In this document: positions 19,901 through 29,899 of the stretch, one piece after another
How positions within the stretch are numbered: the stretch's first letter is position 1
Layout of the letters: the number at the start of each line of letters is the position of its first letter
NCBI GenBank assembly: GCA_021464525.1
Contig: JADRCO010000106.1
Coordinates: forward strand, 1-53,716
From: Rhizophagus sp. LPA8_4_AMF
Taxonomy: Eukaryota; Glomeromycota; Glomeromycetes; Glomerales; Glomeraceae
DNA: 53,716 nucleotides
Direction of reading: 5' to 3'
Translations under genes and position numbers: made by a program
The notes under the pieces: model-generated
Database searches by the model: none
Seen by the model: the letters and a program-made list of their open reading frames with translations, nothing else
Told to the model about the DNA's origin: nothing

Positions 19901-22087
19901 TAATCTAAATTCAATATTATCTGATGATGAAATCTGATCATAAATTAATTTTCCACATAATTTACAATGTTTTCCACTTTCAATAACTTTCTCTTTTCTA
20001 TGAAAATACATTTTATTGAATACATCAAATCTACAATTTGTAACTACTTGATTAAAATATGAAACTTCAGAACAATCATTGCACCATTCTTGAATATTTT
20101 GTGTACAAAAATCCAGGCTTCTTGGTTTATGCCTATTACACTGAGTATCTTTCATATTTATACATATATCTAAATTGTTATTAGCAGTATACTTAATATA
20201 TAAATTCAAGCAGTATCTACAATATTTTTGTTGGAATAAAGGTGTTACAAAATAGGACTCTTTACAATAATAACATTCATTCTCATTATTATTAAAAGGA
20301 ATAAACATAATTGGCACAATTGGGTTTTCTAAATCCGTTATTTGTGAATATGAACACCAATCCATTAATGGTCTCAAAGTAAGGTAATTAAGATTGCTTA
20401 TAAAACTGTACACCTCTAATGGAGCAGAAGTTTCAACTCTATTATCCATATAATTAACAATTTGATAATGATTATCAGAGTTGATTTTTGTGGAAAAAAT
20501 AATTTCCCTTTCAATAGTTTTTATTTCAATAGTGATTAATGACAATCTTTCACATCTTTTACATCGAGATAGGTTTGTAATTCCAAAGATAATACTTGTT
20601 GTTAAACAATATCTACATCCAATATAAATTATAATGCAATTTGGACACCATTTTTGAAGATTAGAATTAAATTTTAGGATTTGACCACAAGATACACATT
20701 GATTATTAGCATCCCACCAAGATAAATAAAGAATTGGAATGTCTTTTTCAGTCAAAGATGATTCAATCCATCCAGAAGAAATTTGATAACAATTTGGACA
20801 TAACCTAAATTCAATATGATTATTTGAAATCTGATCATTAATTAATTTTCCACAGAATTTACAATATTTCATACTTTCATTAAATTCTTGTCTTCTATAA
20901 TCAAATCTATAATTTGTAACTATTTGTTTAAAACATGAAACTTCAGAACAACTGTTGCACCATTCTTGAATATTCTTTGTATAAAAATCCAAGTTTCTTA
21001 ATTTATGTCTATCACACCAAGTTGAGTTTTTTTGTTGTTTTGTGCTTATACATACATCCAAATTGTTATTAGCTGTATATTTAATATATAAAAATAAGCA
21101 GTGTTTACAATATTTTTGTTGAAACAAAAGTGTTTCGGAATAAGGCTCATTACAATAATGACATTGATCCTCATTAATATTAATAGGAATAAACATAATT
21201 GGCACAATTATGTTTCCATTATTTTCTAAATTTGTAATCTGTAAATATGGCATCCAGTCCATTAATGGTTTTAATGAATTTAAAGAAATATAATTAAGAT
21301 TTCTTATAAAACTGTATACCCCCAATGGAGTACTATTATCCATATAATTAGCAATTTGATGATAATTGTTATCATTGAATTTTGTAAAAAAAATAAGCTT
21401 TTTTCTTTCAATAACTTTAATATCAATGGTGATTAATGATATTCTTTCACATTTTTTACATTGAGATCGGTCCATAATTCCAAAGATAATATTTGTTGTT
21501 AAACAATATCTACAACCAATATATATTATAATGCAATTTGAACACCATTTTTGATGATCAGAACTAAATTTCAGGATTTGATTACAAACTGTACATTGAT
21601 CATGAGCATCCCACCAAGGTAAATAAAGGATTGGAATGGTTTTTTTAGTTAAAGTTAATTCAATCCATCCAGAAGAAATTTTATAACAATCTGAGCACAA
21701 TCTAAAATCAATATTTTTGCGAAAACATTTTTGGTAAATTAATTTCCCGCATAATTTACAATCTTTTTCACGTTTTTTTATGCTTCCTTTTTCGGCAAAC
21801 ATGTATGAAATTATTTGTTTAAAATGTGATATTACAACGTTAGATTCTTTAAGTTGTAGTATATGTACATCCAAGTATTCAACGGTATTGTTATCTTTAC
21901 AATATTTCAATAAACAATCTTTGCAATATTTCTGGGAAAATAAGAGTGTTTTGGAGTATTTATTTTCGCAATAATTACATTTTTCATCATGTCTGTTAAA
22001 AGAAATAAATTGAATCGGTACAGGACTAGATTTTAATTTTTGCGTCGGATTTAATGAATTATTGTTGCAAGTATTTGTAAGTTCCAT
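16931..22087 (-). CDS. protein kinase with four tandem Cys-rich (zinc-ribbon-like) units
   Basis: Seven exons are inferred from GT..AG sites and phase: 22087-18392, 18316-18120, 18038-17419, 17345-17316, 17250-17211, 17131-17079 and 16986-16931, giving about 1563 aa. The first three exons are firm; the small 3' exons are less certain. Residues about 24-1190 form four units of about 300 aa, each with roughly eight CxxC pairs and an LPWWDA motif (about 160, 460, 760, 1060). No signal peptide or membrane segment is seen. The kinase has a glycine loop (EGGFGII, about 1198-1204), K1217 in VAVKRF, E1232, MHRDFHSGN with D1311, DLG in place of DFG at D1329, YIAPE, SDIYSLGMIMWE and CWNSDPSKRP. These are tyrosine-kinase-like (TKL) features, and all catalytic residues are present. 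Substrate unknown; the Cys-rich region could bind zinc and act as a sensor or scaffold. ATG 22087 is conserved in the paralogue at 1164. Confidence 0.85.
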
Positions 22088-22830
22088 GTTTTCATATTTG
22101 TTATATTTAAGAAGTTTTAAGAAAATTTTAAAAAAAAACTAAATGTGGATGCAACAATATTTATATTTATCCAAAAGTTCTATGCATCAAATTAAGAATT
22201 CTAGAATGCCATAGAAGATACTCTAATCTGGCTTAGCGAACTTTTTTACTTAATTTAGTTAGTTTAATTCGTTCTGCAGAATGCAAAAGAATCTTCTAAT
22301 TACATTCGCGTTAAAATGATTGACTTATAGCTAAGTGTCACCATCACGTGGCTGGCAAGACCGCCAGCGATTTTGGCTTTTTTTTAGTGCTGATCCCTAT
22401 TCATCACTCCCTGTAACCACGCCACGAAACGGAGGTATTATATTATTGCCGTTTAGGGTCAACAAAAGGTTGTCTATCTATATATTTAAAATTGCAATCA
22501 TAATTTCTCGATTGTACAACGCCATTTAATAAATCAACCATAGTACAAATATTATAATAAGGGTGCAAACTTAATGACGTAACTCTTAGTTAAGTCACGT
22601 CATAGACGTAATTAGGACGTAACTCTAAGAAAAGCATAAGTTTGCATCAAAAAGATTTAATTACTAATTATTTTATAATAAAATGTATAGACGTAATGTT
22701 ATATGACGTAACTAGAACGTAACCCTAAGGAAGAGTTAAGTTTGCATCTCTAATTTCTAAGAAATTTTATTTGCATCTTACGTTAAGAAGATAAATGTAG
22801 TATTTTAAAGTATATATTGTCATAAAAATT
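20918..22830. repeat. segmental duplication, proximal copy
   Basis: Partner of 1-1990. Beyond the coding part it keeps about 740 bp of upstream similarity, interrupted by a MITE at 22561-22750 that the other copy lacks. Confidence 0.7.
22561..22750. mobile_element. small MITE with GTGCAAACTTAA ends
   Basis: The left end is GGTGCAAACTTAATGACGTA. The right end, reverse-complemented, is AGATGCAAACTTAACTC. The interior repeats GACGTAAC/GTTACGTC-like words and a central 'AAGTTTGCATC'. It has no ORF. It sits in the duplicated promoter region only in this copy, so it inserted after duplication or was lost from the other. Confidence 0.65.
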
Positions 22831-23204
22831 TTAATGAACTTTTATATATTACGACAGATGAATGTATTAAAAGCTGTAAGTAAATTTAGTTTAAGACCTT
22901 TTTTTTTGAACAGTCGTAACCAAAATTATTTATATGAAAAAAAAATTTTTCTCATTCACAATAAATTCTGGAATAGATTTCTTGCAAGACTTAAACAATG
23001 ATTAAAATTCAACTTATTTTATAGTACTGTTAATATATTATAGATTGATTTCTTTTGTGATGAAGCTCTATCCCATCAACCCAAAGAGAGAGTTTATTAT
23101 TAATGATATAAGGCACATGCGCATTTGAAGCTTTCAGTGACCCTTATTGGAATTGAATCTTTTAATCCTTTCTTTCTAATATTCCAATTATTTTTTATCC
23201 ATAT
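22831..23204. other. gene-free stretch
   Basis: AT-rich with no ORF or repeat recognised apart from A/T runs. Confidence 0.4.
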
Positions 23205-23479
23205 TATCCTATATTATGTGTGGATTAACAACAAATTTTAAGCGAAATTTTGCTAATCTTTTATAAAATTATTGACGGAAAACAACCAGAAATTCATAAG
23301 ATATCTAAATTAATGAAAAGATAATCCTTCAACACGTCTCCAGTAACTAAATTACAAAATTTTGATGATTGGAAAAAAAGAAAATAAATAATTTGTTTAT
23401 TGATTATTTAAACAATAAATTAATTGAAGACAATGAAGGTACTAAATTACTCATTAATTCATCATTAAATTTAACTTAA
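23205..23479 (+). pseudogene. kinase-tail relic, copy 2
   Basis: Reads I-I-D-G-K-Q-P-E-I at about 23269-23296, matching IIDGKRPEI of the kinase C-lobe in the intact gene, then a stop. After it comes N-N-L-F-I-D-Y-L-N-N-K-L-I-E-D-N-E (23387-23479), matching the relic at 15458. Sequence between C-lobe and tail is deleted or scrambled. A decayed plus-strand kinase copy, opposite in orientation to the intact gene. Confidence 0.5.
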
Positions 23480-25483
23480 ATCTATTATATCTAGTCTTTT
23501 TCCTCAGTAATTATTCCGAGTAAATAAGGAGTATATCCTTACGGTGTCCGGTCCGATGATCTTTCTGAGTCCAGTCATGTCAATTTTTAGCACAGTAATG
23601 TGAATTTTGATGCAGACCAAATTTAAATTTTAATTGGACTTCGCTACCATCGGACTGAATTAACTGAAAAATCAATCGGGTATATGAAAACCAACCGGAA
23701 CTTCTTTTAAAAAGATAAATTTTTTCCTTCTTTCTTAATAAAAAGAGCGAAAAAATCTTTCTTCTAATAAGCCTTATTTTTTTTATCTTATTTATTATAC
23801 ATATCCTTTATTCTAATGGTATTTGCTTTATGCTAACCATTCTTTTCCTTCCCTTTAGGACTTTCAGTTGTCTTCAAGATGACAGGTATTCACTTACAGG
23901 TATTCATTTTCTCCCTGTAGGCTCCCTATGGTTTCAATTTTGGCATTGAATATTTGGGTAATATTTGCAACTAGCGAAACTTACAATATATATATATATA
24001 TATTTTTACCAACATTCTATCGGATTCTTTTTGTAGGTTTCCTTTAACTTCAATTTTGGGTACTTTTTTTGTTTACCAATCTTTTAAAAATAAACCATCT
24101 TGATCAATAGATTAATAATAAAAAAAATCTCTTTTTTTGGATTTCTTTTTTATTTCTCTAATCATTAACGTTAGAAAAAAAGGTGTGCACTTTTGATATA
24201 AATGATTAATAAATGAAAAATTTATTTTTAATAAGAAAAAAATAAAAGTGAACATAAAAAATAAAAAACGAAAAAATTTATCTTTCATTTCCAATATATA
24301 TATATATATATATAAATTAGTGAGAAATAATTATTTGTTATATTAAAAATATTTTTTTCTTCTTTTGCTAATAATCTACTTTTTCGATAAATAAACAAAT
24401 AAATAAACGCCCACACAAATCTCTACTATCATACGTACCAATCATATTTTCTTAATTGTAAATATGGAATATTATGCTTGGGGGACGAAGTCCAAGATGC
24501 AAATTTGAACTTCTATTCAAATAGAAAGAAACATTAGTATTCAATTCTGTCCTACCTAAAAATAAATAATTTTTTTAGTTTCACTGAAAGTATTAAAAAT
24601 GGTACTGTACCTCTTATTTGTTATCTCAACAAATATTTTATGTTTTTCTAAATAAAATTAAAAAAGATACGAAAAACAATAACAAAAATGAAGTAATATT
24701 ATTTCTCTTATAATATTTTTTAACTAGAAATATTTCATAATTATCAATTTGGAATGCTAATATTAGAACTTGTACCATTGATTACCGAAGCTTTAAATAA
24801 CTCTCGCCGAAAAGTGGTACTGCACATTATATAACAAATTTACCAATTTTTGCATTGAAATCTATTTGGTCGCTAAAAAAAATATATAGATCCAAGTCAT
24901 AAATAACTTTTGGGCTTTACTATCGCTATCATATCATTGATCTTGACTATAATTTTTATCAATCAAATCGTTAATTTAGCTACTCTTCTCTTATTAAGTT
25001 ATCTTAAAACGAGATGATCTAAAGTGAATTGGTGGGAATTTAGAAGAATTAAATAAAATTTTCGGGTTTAAAATGGTCATTTCCAAGCAAGTCTCGCAAA
25101 AATTATTCCATTGACAATTTAAAGAATTCATTTTATGAGAATTGTTTTTTGATTTTTGATGAAGAAATCTTTAGTGATTATAATTAATTTGCTACAGAAG
25201 CCGATCGTAATATTAAAACTTTTTTTTTTAGTTTATGTTAGAAAATTAATTTGAGATAAATATTTCTAGTTATAAAGTTTTTCAAAAATAATAATATTTA
25301 TAACAATAAAAGATATCATTTGAAGTCAAATTAAAAAAAGAATACAAGCAGCCTAAAAAAAAAAAGATTATCAACCAGTCACGCCAGTCTTTTGATTATA
25401 AATATTGATTAGCCAATCAAAATTTGGGCAAATCAAGTAAACAAAAAACACGCGTATAAACGATAGTCATGTGATAGGGGTCC
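23480..25483. other. gene-free stretch with microsatellites
   Basis: About 2 kb. It includes AT microsatellites at about 23985-24003 and 24295-24316, and two related segments (near 23915 and 24035) with 'TGTAGG' then 'TTCAATTTTGG', which look like a duplicated intron/exon edge. A minus-strand open frame at 24112-24294 is F/K-rich and low complexity. No gene supported. Confidence 0.45.
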
Positions 25484-25748
25484 AGGTTAACTAACTACCC
25501 CTGCGTAACCGTGAAAAAAAGCACCTACAGGGCCGGCATTACGGCATTATGCACTAACACGTGAAAGTGCAGATGACAAATAAGCAAGTGACAAATAAGT
25601 TTTTGCCTACTCGAAAAAAACTAAGTCCCTCAGTTAAATATAAACAATGAAAACGCGGAGGGGTGTGACGGAAGTGAAGAATAAATTTACTATGATCACG
25701 TGAAATGCACTTTTCACGGTTACGCAGTGGTAAATAGGTTAACTAACC
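25484..25748. mobile_element. terminal-inverted-repeat element upstream of broken gene
   Basis: The left side 'CTGCGTAACCGTGAAAA' (25501-) is matched in inverted orientation by 'TTTTCACGGTTACGCAG' (25711-25727), with outer GGTTAACTAAC words at both edges. Two 'CACGTGAAA' sites lie inside. The 265-bp size and lack of coding suggest a MITE. The gene at 25799 starts 51 bp beyond it. Confidence 0.55.
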
Positions 25749-25798
25749 GAGGTTCAGGTTTTCTCTTTTTTTATTCAAACTCTCCGTTGACATCACAA

Positions 25799-26595
25799 AT
25801 GTCTAATAAAATACACAAATATTTTGATCGTAATCATAGCGAATGGAGCCTTTTAGGTTTTTTAGATGAAAGTAATGAGGAACCGCTTCAATTAAAATTA
25901 AGTCTGTATACGAAAAGTCTTAAAGAAATTGAAGACTACGAACGAGGAAAGAGACAGGAGAAGGCAAGACTTCTTCTTGATAGATATAAGAAAGAAGTAA
26001 AAAATTCTTTTTTTATTGGAATTGTAAATATAGTAAATGGCGTGGCAGGAATCTTCACGTTTCCTGATCATTCAAGTCTTTACGTCAAGCCATAAAACCG
26101 GTGTTGGGGCACAGGCGATCTTTACGTTTGCCTGATGTTCAAGTCTTTACGTCGACCCAATACTGGTCCCGTTGGGGCACAGGTGATCTTTACGTTTGCC
26201 TGATGTTCAAGTCTTTACGTCGACCTGATGGGATGAAAAATTAGATGAGAAATTCGAAATGTTAATTAAAATAATTACTAATTCCGCAAATCTTTTCTTA
26301 GAATTCTTAGACTATAAAAAATACAAATGAAAGTTTATCGCATCCAGAACTTAAGAAGTACTTACGTGAAGTGTTTGGTATCACTGGTGTTCACCCGGTG
26401 TTTGTAGACCTTTCCGAGATGGTTGTTTTGATGTTGGATGATCGTGGTATTATGTTCAAGTGGAACGAAATGGAACATGGCATGGAATATATGGGAGAAA
26501 TCTGGAGGAAGGTCTTGCGAATCACCTTTTATTATCCAGAGAATATGTGTCATCATAGAGAGCACTGGAGAGCTGATACCCGTAATGGATTTTAA
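25799..26595 (+). pseudogene. frameshifted gene of unknown family
   Basis: Starts MSNKIHKYFDRNHSEWSLLG and encodes charged, helical sequence (YERGKRQEKARLLLDRYKKE) and then a hydrophobic VNIVNGVAGIF segment before a stop at 26095 within a 68-bp repeat. A second open piece (about 26227-26328, DEKLDEKFEMLIKII...) and a third (26323-26595, SHPELKKYLREVFGITGVHP to the stop) follow in different frames. One slipped base in an A-run near 26313 would join them. I infer one broken gene. The in-frame ATG at 25799 is preferred to one at 25700, which lies inside the inverted-repeat element. The family is not recognised. Confidence 0.5.
26051..26230. repeat. about 68-bp minisatellite, three copies
   Basis: 'ATCTTTACGTTTGCCTGATG' plus 'TTCAAGTCTTTACGTC' recurs at 26051 (diverged), 26118 and 26186. 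'GTTGGGGCACAGG(C/T)' lies in the spacers. The first copy is coding at the end of the first open piece. The expansion coincides with loss of frame. Confidence 0.8.
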
Positions 26596-26599
26596 TGCT

Positions 26600-27259
26600 C
26601 GCATAGATAACAACCTCTAGTTGAATCAGTGATATTGAATAAAAAAAAAGAAAAAAAAGTAAGAATAATTAGTCCCATTTTCGAAATACCACTGGTTCTC
26701 ACTTCCAACGGCATCTTTCATAGCTTCTATTACATTTCTTAACCTGATTCTGATATCACGGGTCTTTTGCTTTTAAATAGCAAAATATATACAGCCGAAT
26801 TATATTGTAAATCTTGCAGTTTATGAATATCTTAAAAATAAAAGCCGAGTTTATGTTCCTGATCACGCAATGAAAATAAGAGACCGGTGATCTCGTATCA
26901 CGAAATCTTACATTATTAATGTGCGTTATAATTTGTGAACTACATATGCGACCGTTCTGCACATTCACATAAACATGAGCTAAAAAATAAAAGCCTAAGT
27001 GGGCCGATTAATTTTACCAGTTACAAAACCCTACATTACCAATATTTTGAAATCCGGCCAGAACCGCAAATCAGAAAGATCAAAAAATTTCATGTGATTT
27101 TTATAATTAAATATAATTAAATATAATTAAATACAAAATAACAAACCATTAATTATTCAAGTATTTATTAGTGCATAAACCAATTTAATTTATTTCAATA
27201 TTTAAATAGATAAACCCTTAATATATTACACGAAATTTTTGGTTCATAAGAATTTGAAT
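26600..27259. other. gene-free stretch
   Basis: AT-rich. Short open frames on both strands (26756-26968 minus, 26935-27120 plus) have no recognisable content. 'AAATATAATT' is repeated three times at about 27108-27132. Confidence 0.4.
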
Positions 27260-28100
27260 ATTATAAAATTTATATACGTCTCCGCCCAAGATTGTTTTGT
27301 AAATCAGTCGATTATATCCAATTTGGACATGATTTAAATCGTGGATTTTTTTTTGTGTAATAAACATTCTATGAATGAACGATATAACTCATTCAATCAA
27401 ATATAATTATCTCTCTTTTTCCGATTGTTACCTTCGAACTTAAAAGAAAAAAGGGCTTTATAAATAACTCAAATTTATAAATCGAGAACGCCAGAGAATT
27501 GTTTCAATAAAGATTAAATATGAAAGATGAAGTATCGTTGGTCATTTGAAGAATTGAATCACGAAAAAAAGAATGGTATAATTATTATTCTAAAAAATAT
27601 TTTTTTGTTACACATTTACGTAATTATGCATATTATATGTATCTAGTCGCATAAAAAAAATTTAATATAACCAAATTATGCCTAAAATAAAGTAAACGTC
27701 GGCGCAGAAATTATCACGCCGATCAATGAAAAATTTCTAAAAATCGTGCATGAATCTTTCAAAAATCTTCGCCCACTAAAAACTAACGGATATTCCTCAA
27801 TAAATATACGCCAAATAGCTCCTTCTTTATTGAATTATTGAACAATACTTTCGATTGTCTACTGAAATGTATGGCGCTTAAAGAACAATTAGAACAATTC
27901 AATTCGTCGCATATATTAATTAAATATTCAAATTTTAATACTATTTATTGATCTGGATCGAAATTATCTATTAATTCTATAAAAATATATGGAGTTCGGA
28001 GTATTCGTCCGTTATTACGCCAATTTAAGCCTTGAATGCTTTCTCTACGATAAAAAAAATCAAGATCATCAAAGTTGGATAAATAGTTATGTATTATCTA
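27260..28100. repeat. single-unit copy of the satellite block
   Basis: Diverged relative of 29900-32890. Shared landmarks in the same order: 'GTCTCCGC(C/T)CAA', 'TGTGTAATAAACATTC', 'TATCGTTGGTCATTTGA', 'CGTGCATGAATC', 'ACGGATATT', 'GATCGAAATT' and 'GATAAAAAAAAT(C/T)AAG'. It lies downstream (3') of the first methyltransferase gene, which reads leftward. Confidence 0.65.
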
Positions 28101-28790
28101 ATTATTTTTATTTTATTTATTTATTTTTTTATGTCATAAATATTTTTCGTTTAATTGTTAAACGTTCGTTTTGTAGAATAGTAGTGGACCAAATCAGATT
28201 ACATAATCCTGACAGCTGTCATAACCGCATACATATGCATAATAAATACATAAATTAGGAAATAAATCAGTGTATAGTTTGAAAGAATTGATTGCTTTAT
28301 CAAGTAATTGTTTCGGCATTCATTTCGCCACAAATTCTACAAGTAGTGCTACATATAATACAAGGTACACCTAATTAAACTACGATACTCTCTCGTGGCC
28401 AGACCGTTCCCGCATTAGCACCGAAAAAATACCGATTAATACCTATCTCATGAAAATTGGCTCAGGTAATAAAAATAAAAAAAAACACAAATAGATTGTG
28501 CTGCTGACAGTTTGGGCTATTAATCATAAAGTAGTAATAATCACGTCACATTCCTCTGCATTTAAATTTTCTAAATTTTTCATTAGTAAAAAAAAAAAAT
28601 CCATTTATCACATACAATAATATTCTTAGTTAAACATTTTATTTAGATATCACTAATTATTATTAACACATTAGCGAAAAAAATAATAATTTAGATCATT
28701 TGTATTGATGGCAAAGTAGCACGACCGACTTTTATCATCCTTTTTCGATCTTATCAACAAATTTTCCTACGAAAGAATCACTAATTTTCA
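28101..28790. other. gene-free stretch 3' of methyltransferase 1
   Basis: AT-rich with TTTAT runs near 28107-28140. It probably contains the 3' UTR of the minus-strand gene ending at 28794. No gene recognised. Confidence 0.4.
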
Positions 28791-28793
28791 AAT

Positions 28794-29408
28794 TTAATCA
28801 ATCCTTTTATCATCTCTAGAGGTTCGAGGAATTTCTTTAACTACTTTTCTAACACCTACTTGGAAACGCTTAAAAATTACCTCAAGATGTTGTTGATAAG
28901 TTTTCAAGAAAGAATCAATCGCTATTCTTGGATTATTAAATTCTTCTTCAAAATAATCCCACTCATAATCATCAAGAATCATAATCCCATCATCTTTAAG
29001 TAAATTCCATGATAAAACAGCGTCAGCTAATACATCACAAGCAATATGAGAACCGTCAATATAAATGAAATCGAATTTTATCTTCTTTTCGTAATTCAAC
29101 TTTGTAAGAGCATCAAAAGAATTATTTTTGATAATTTCAACTTGATCTTCCTTTCCTGATTCTTTGATATTTCTACGAAAAGTTGTTTCATTATCGTTGT
29201 TCACAAATATATTTTCAAAAGTATCAATCGTTATTAATTTTGATTCAGGTTTTTGAAATAATTCATCTAAAATCCACACGGTTGCTCTTCCTTCGAAAAC
29301 TCCAATCTCTAAAACGTTTATTACTTTGTCTTTTAAGCCACCCAAAACTTTTTCCCACCTTGGAATATGAAGTTCAAACCATTTTCTCGTAAACTTATAA
29401 TTTCTCAT
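28794..29408 (-). CDS. class I SAM-dependent methyltransferase, copy 1
   Basis: 204 aa, single exon. A Rossmann-type methyltransferase pattern is visible: motif I VLEIGVFEGRAT (about 32-43), an acidic strand end LITIDTF (about 60-66), DFIYIDGSH (about 112-120) and GIMILDDYEWD (about 141-151). The order and D-G-S-H / D-D-Y motifs fit the Methyltransf_24-like group of predicted O-methyltransferases; the acidic residues could hold a metal ion. Substrate unknown. No signal peptide, so probably cytosolic. The start MRNYKF is conserved in the other two copies. Upstream, minus-strand 'TTATAAATGTGACCCATTC' lies about 50-70 bp before the ATG and resembles the site before copy 2. Confidence 0.8.
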   Translation of the reverse strand: MRNYKFTRKWFELHIPRWEKVLGGLKDKVINVLEIGVFEGRATVWILDELFQKPESKLITIDTFENIFVNNDNETTFRRNIKESGKEDQVEIIKNNSFDALTKLNYEKKIKFDFIYIDGSHIACDVLADAVLSWNLLKDDGIMILDDYEWDYFEEEFNNPRIAIDSFLKTYQQHLEVIFKRFQVGVRKVVKEIPRTSRDDKRID

Positions 29409-29451
29409 TGTTTTCGATAAGAATTTTTTACTTTGCTCCCTAAAAACGGAA

Positions 29452-29480
29452 AAAATACGAATGGGTCACATTTATAACCT
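29452..29480 (-). promoter_or_regulatory. TATA-like box with TGACCCATTC motif
   Basis: On the minus strand a TTATAAA is followed directly by TGTGACCCATTC, about 50-70 bp upstream of ATG 29408. Copy 2 has TATTTAAATAATGACCCATTC at about 39971-39991. Conservation between paralogues suggests a shared promoter element. Confidence 0.45.
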
Positions 29481-29899
29481 ACCAAAATAATTTTTGTTTT
29501 ATTAAATTTTCTCATGAAAAAAAATTGCCATACTTTATTTGTAAATAGTTTATGTTTCTGTATATCCAAAATGGTTTAATTTTATATTATCAAGGGAAAA
29601 AAAAATCAATCAATTACGTAATAATGATGTAATGATTTCTCATGTACAACAGTGTAAAAAAAAACCGGAATTAGAATTGGAAATTTTGCACACACTAATT
29701 TAGAACTTATTTTACTAAATTTAGTAACTAAAAAAAAGATTACGCATCGTTTTTAAAAAAAGATTCGACTTTAATACCTTATCTGACATACCGCCAATTA
29801 ACTGTGTTTTCAAATATTTCAATATTGAGAAAAATTTAGAACAAAAGCTATTATATTAACATGGCTCGGTTCTTGTAATTACCATAATTAAGATTTTCG

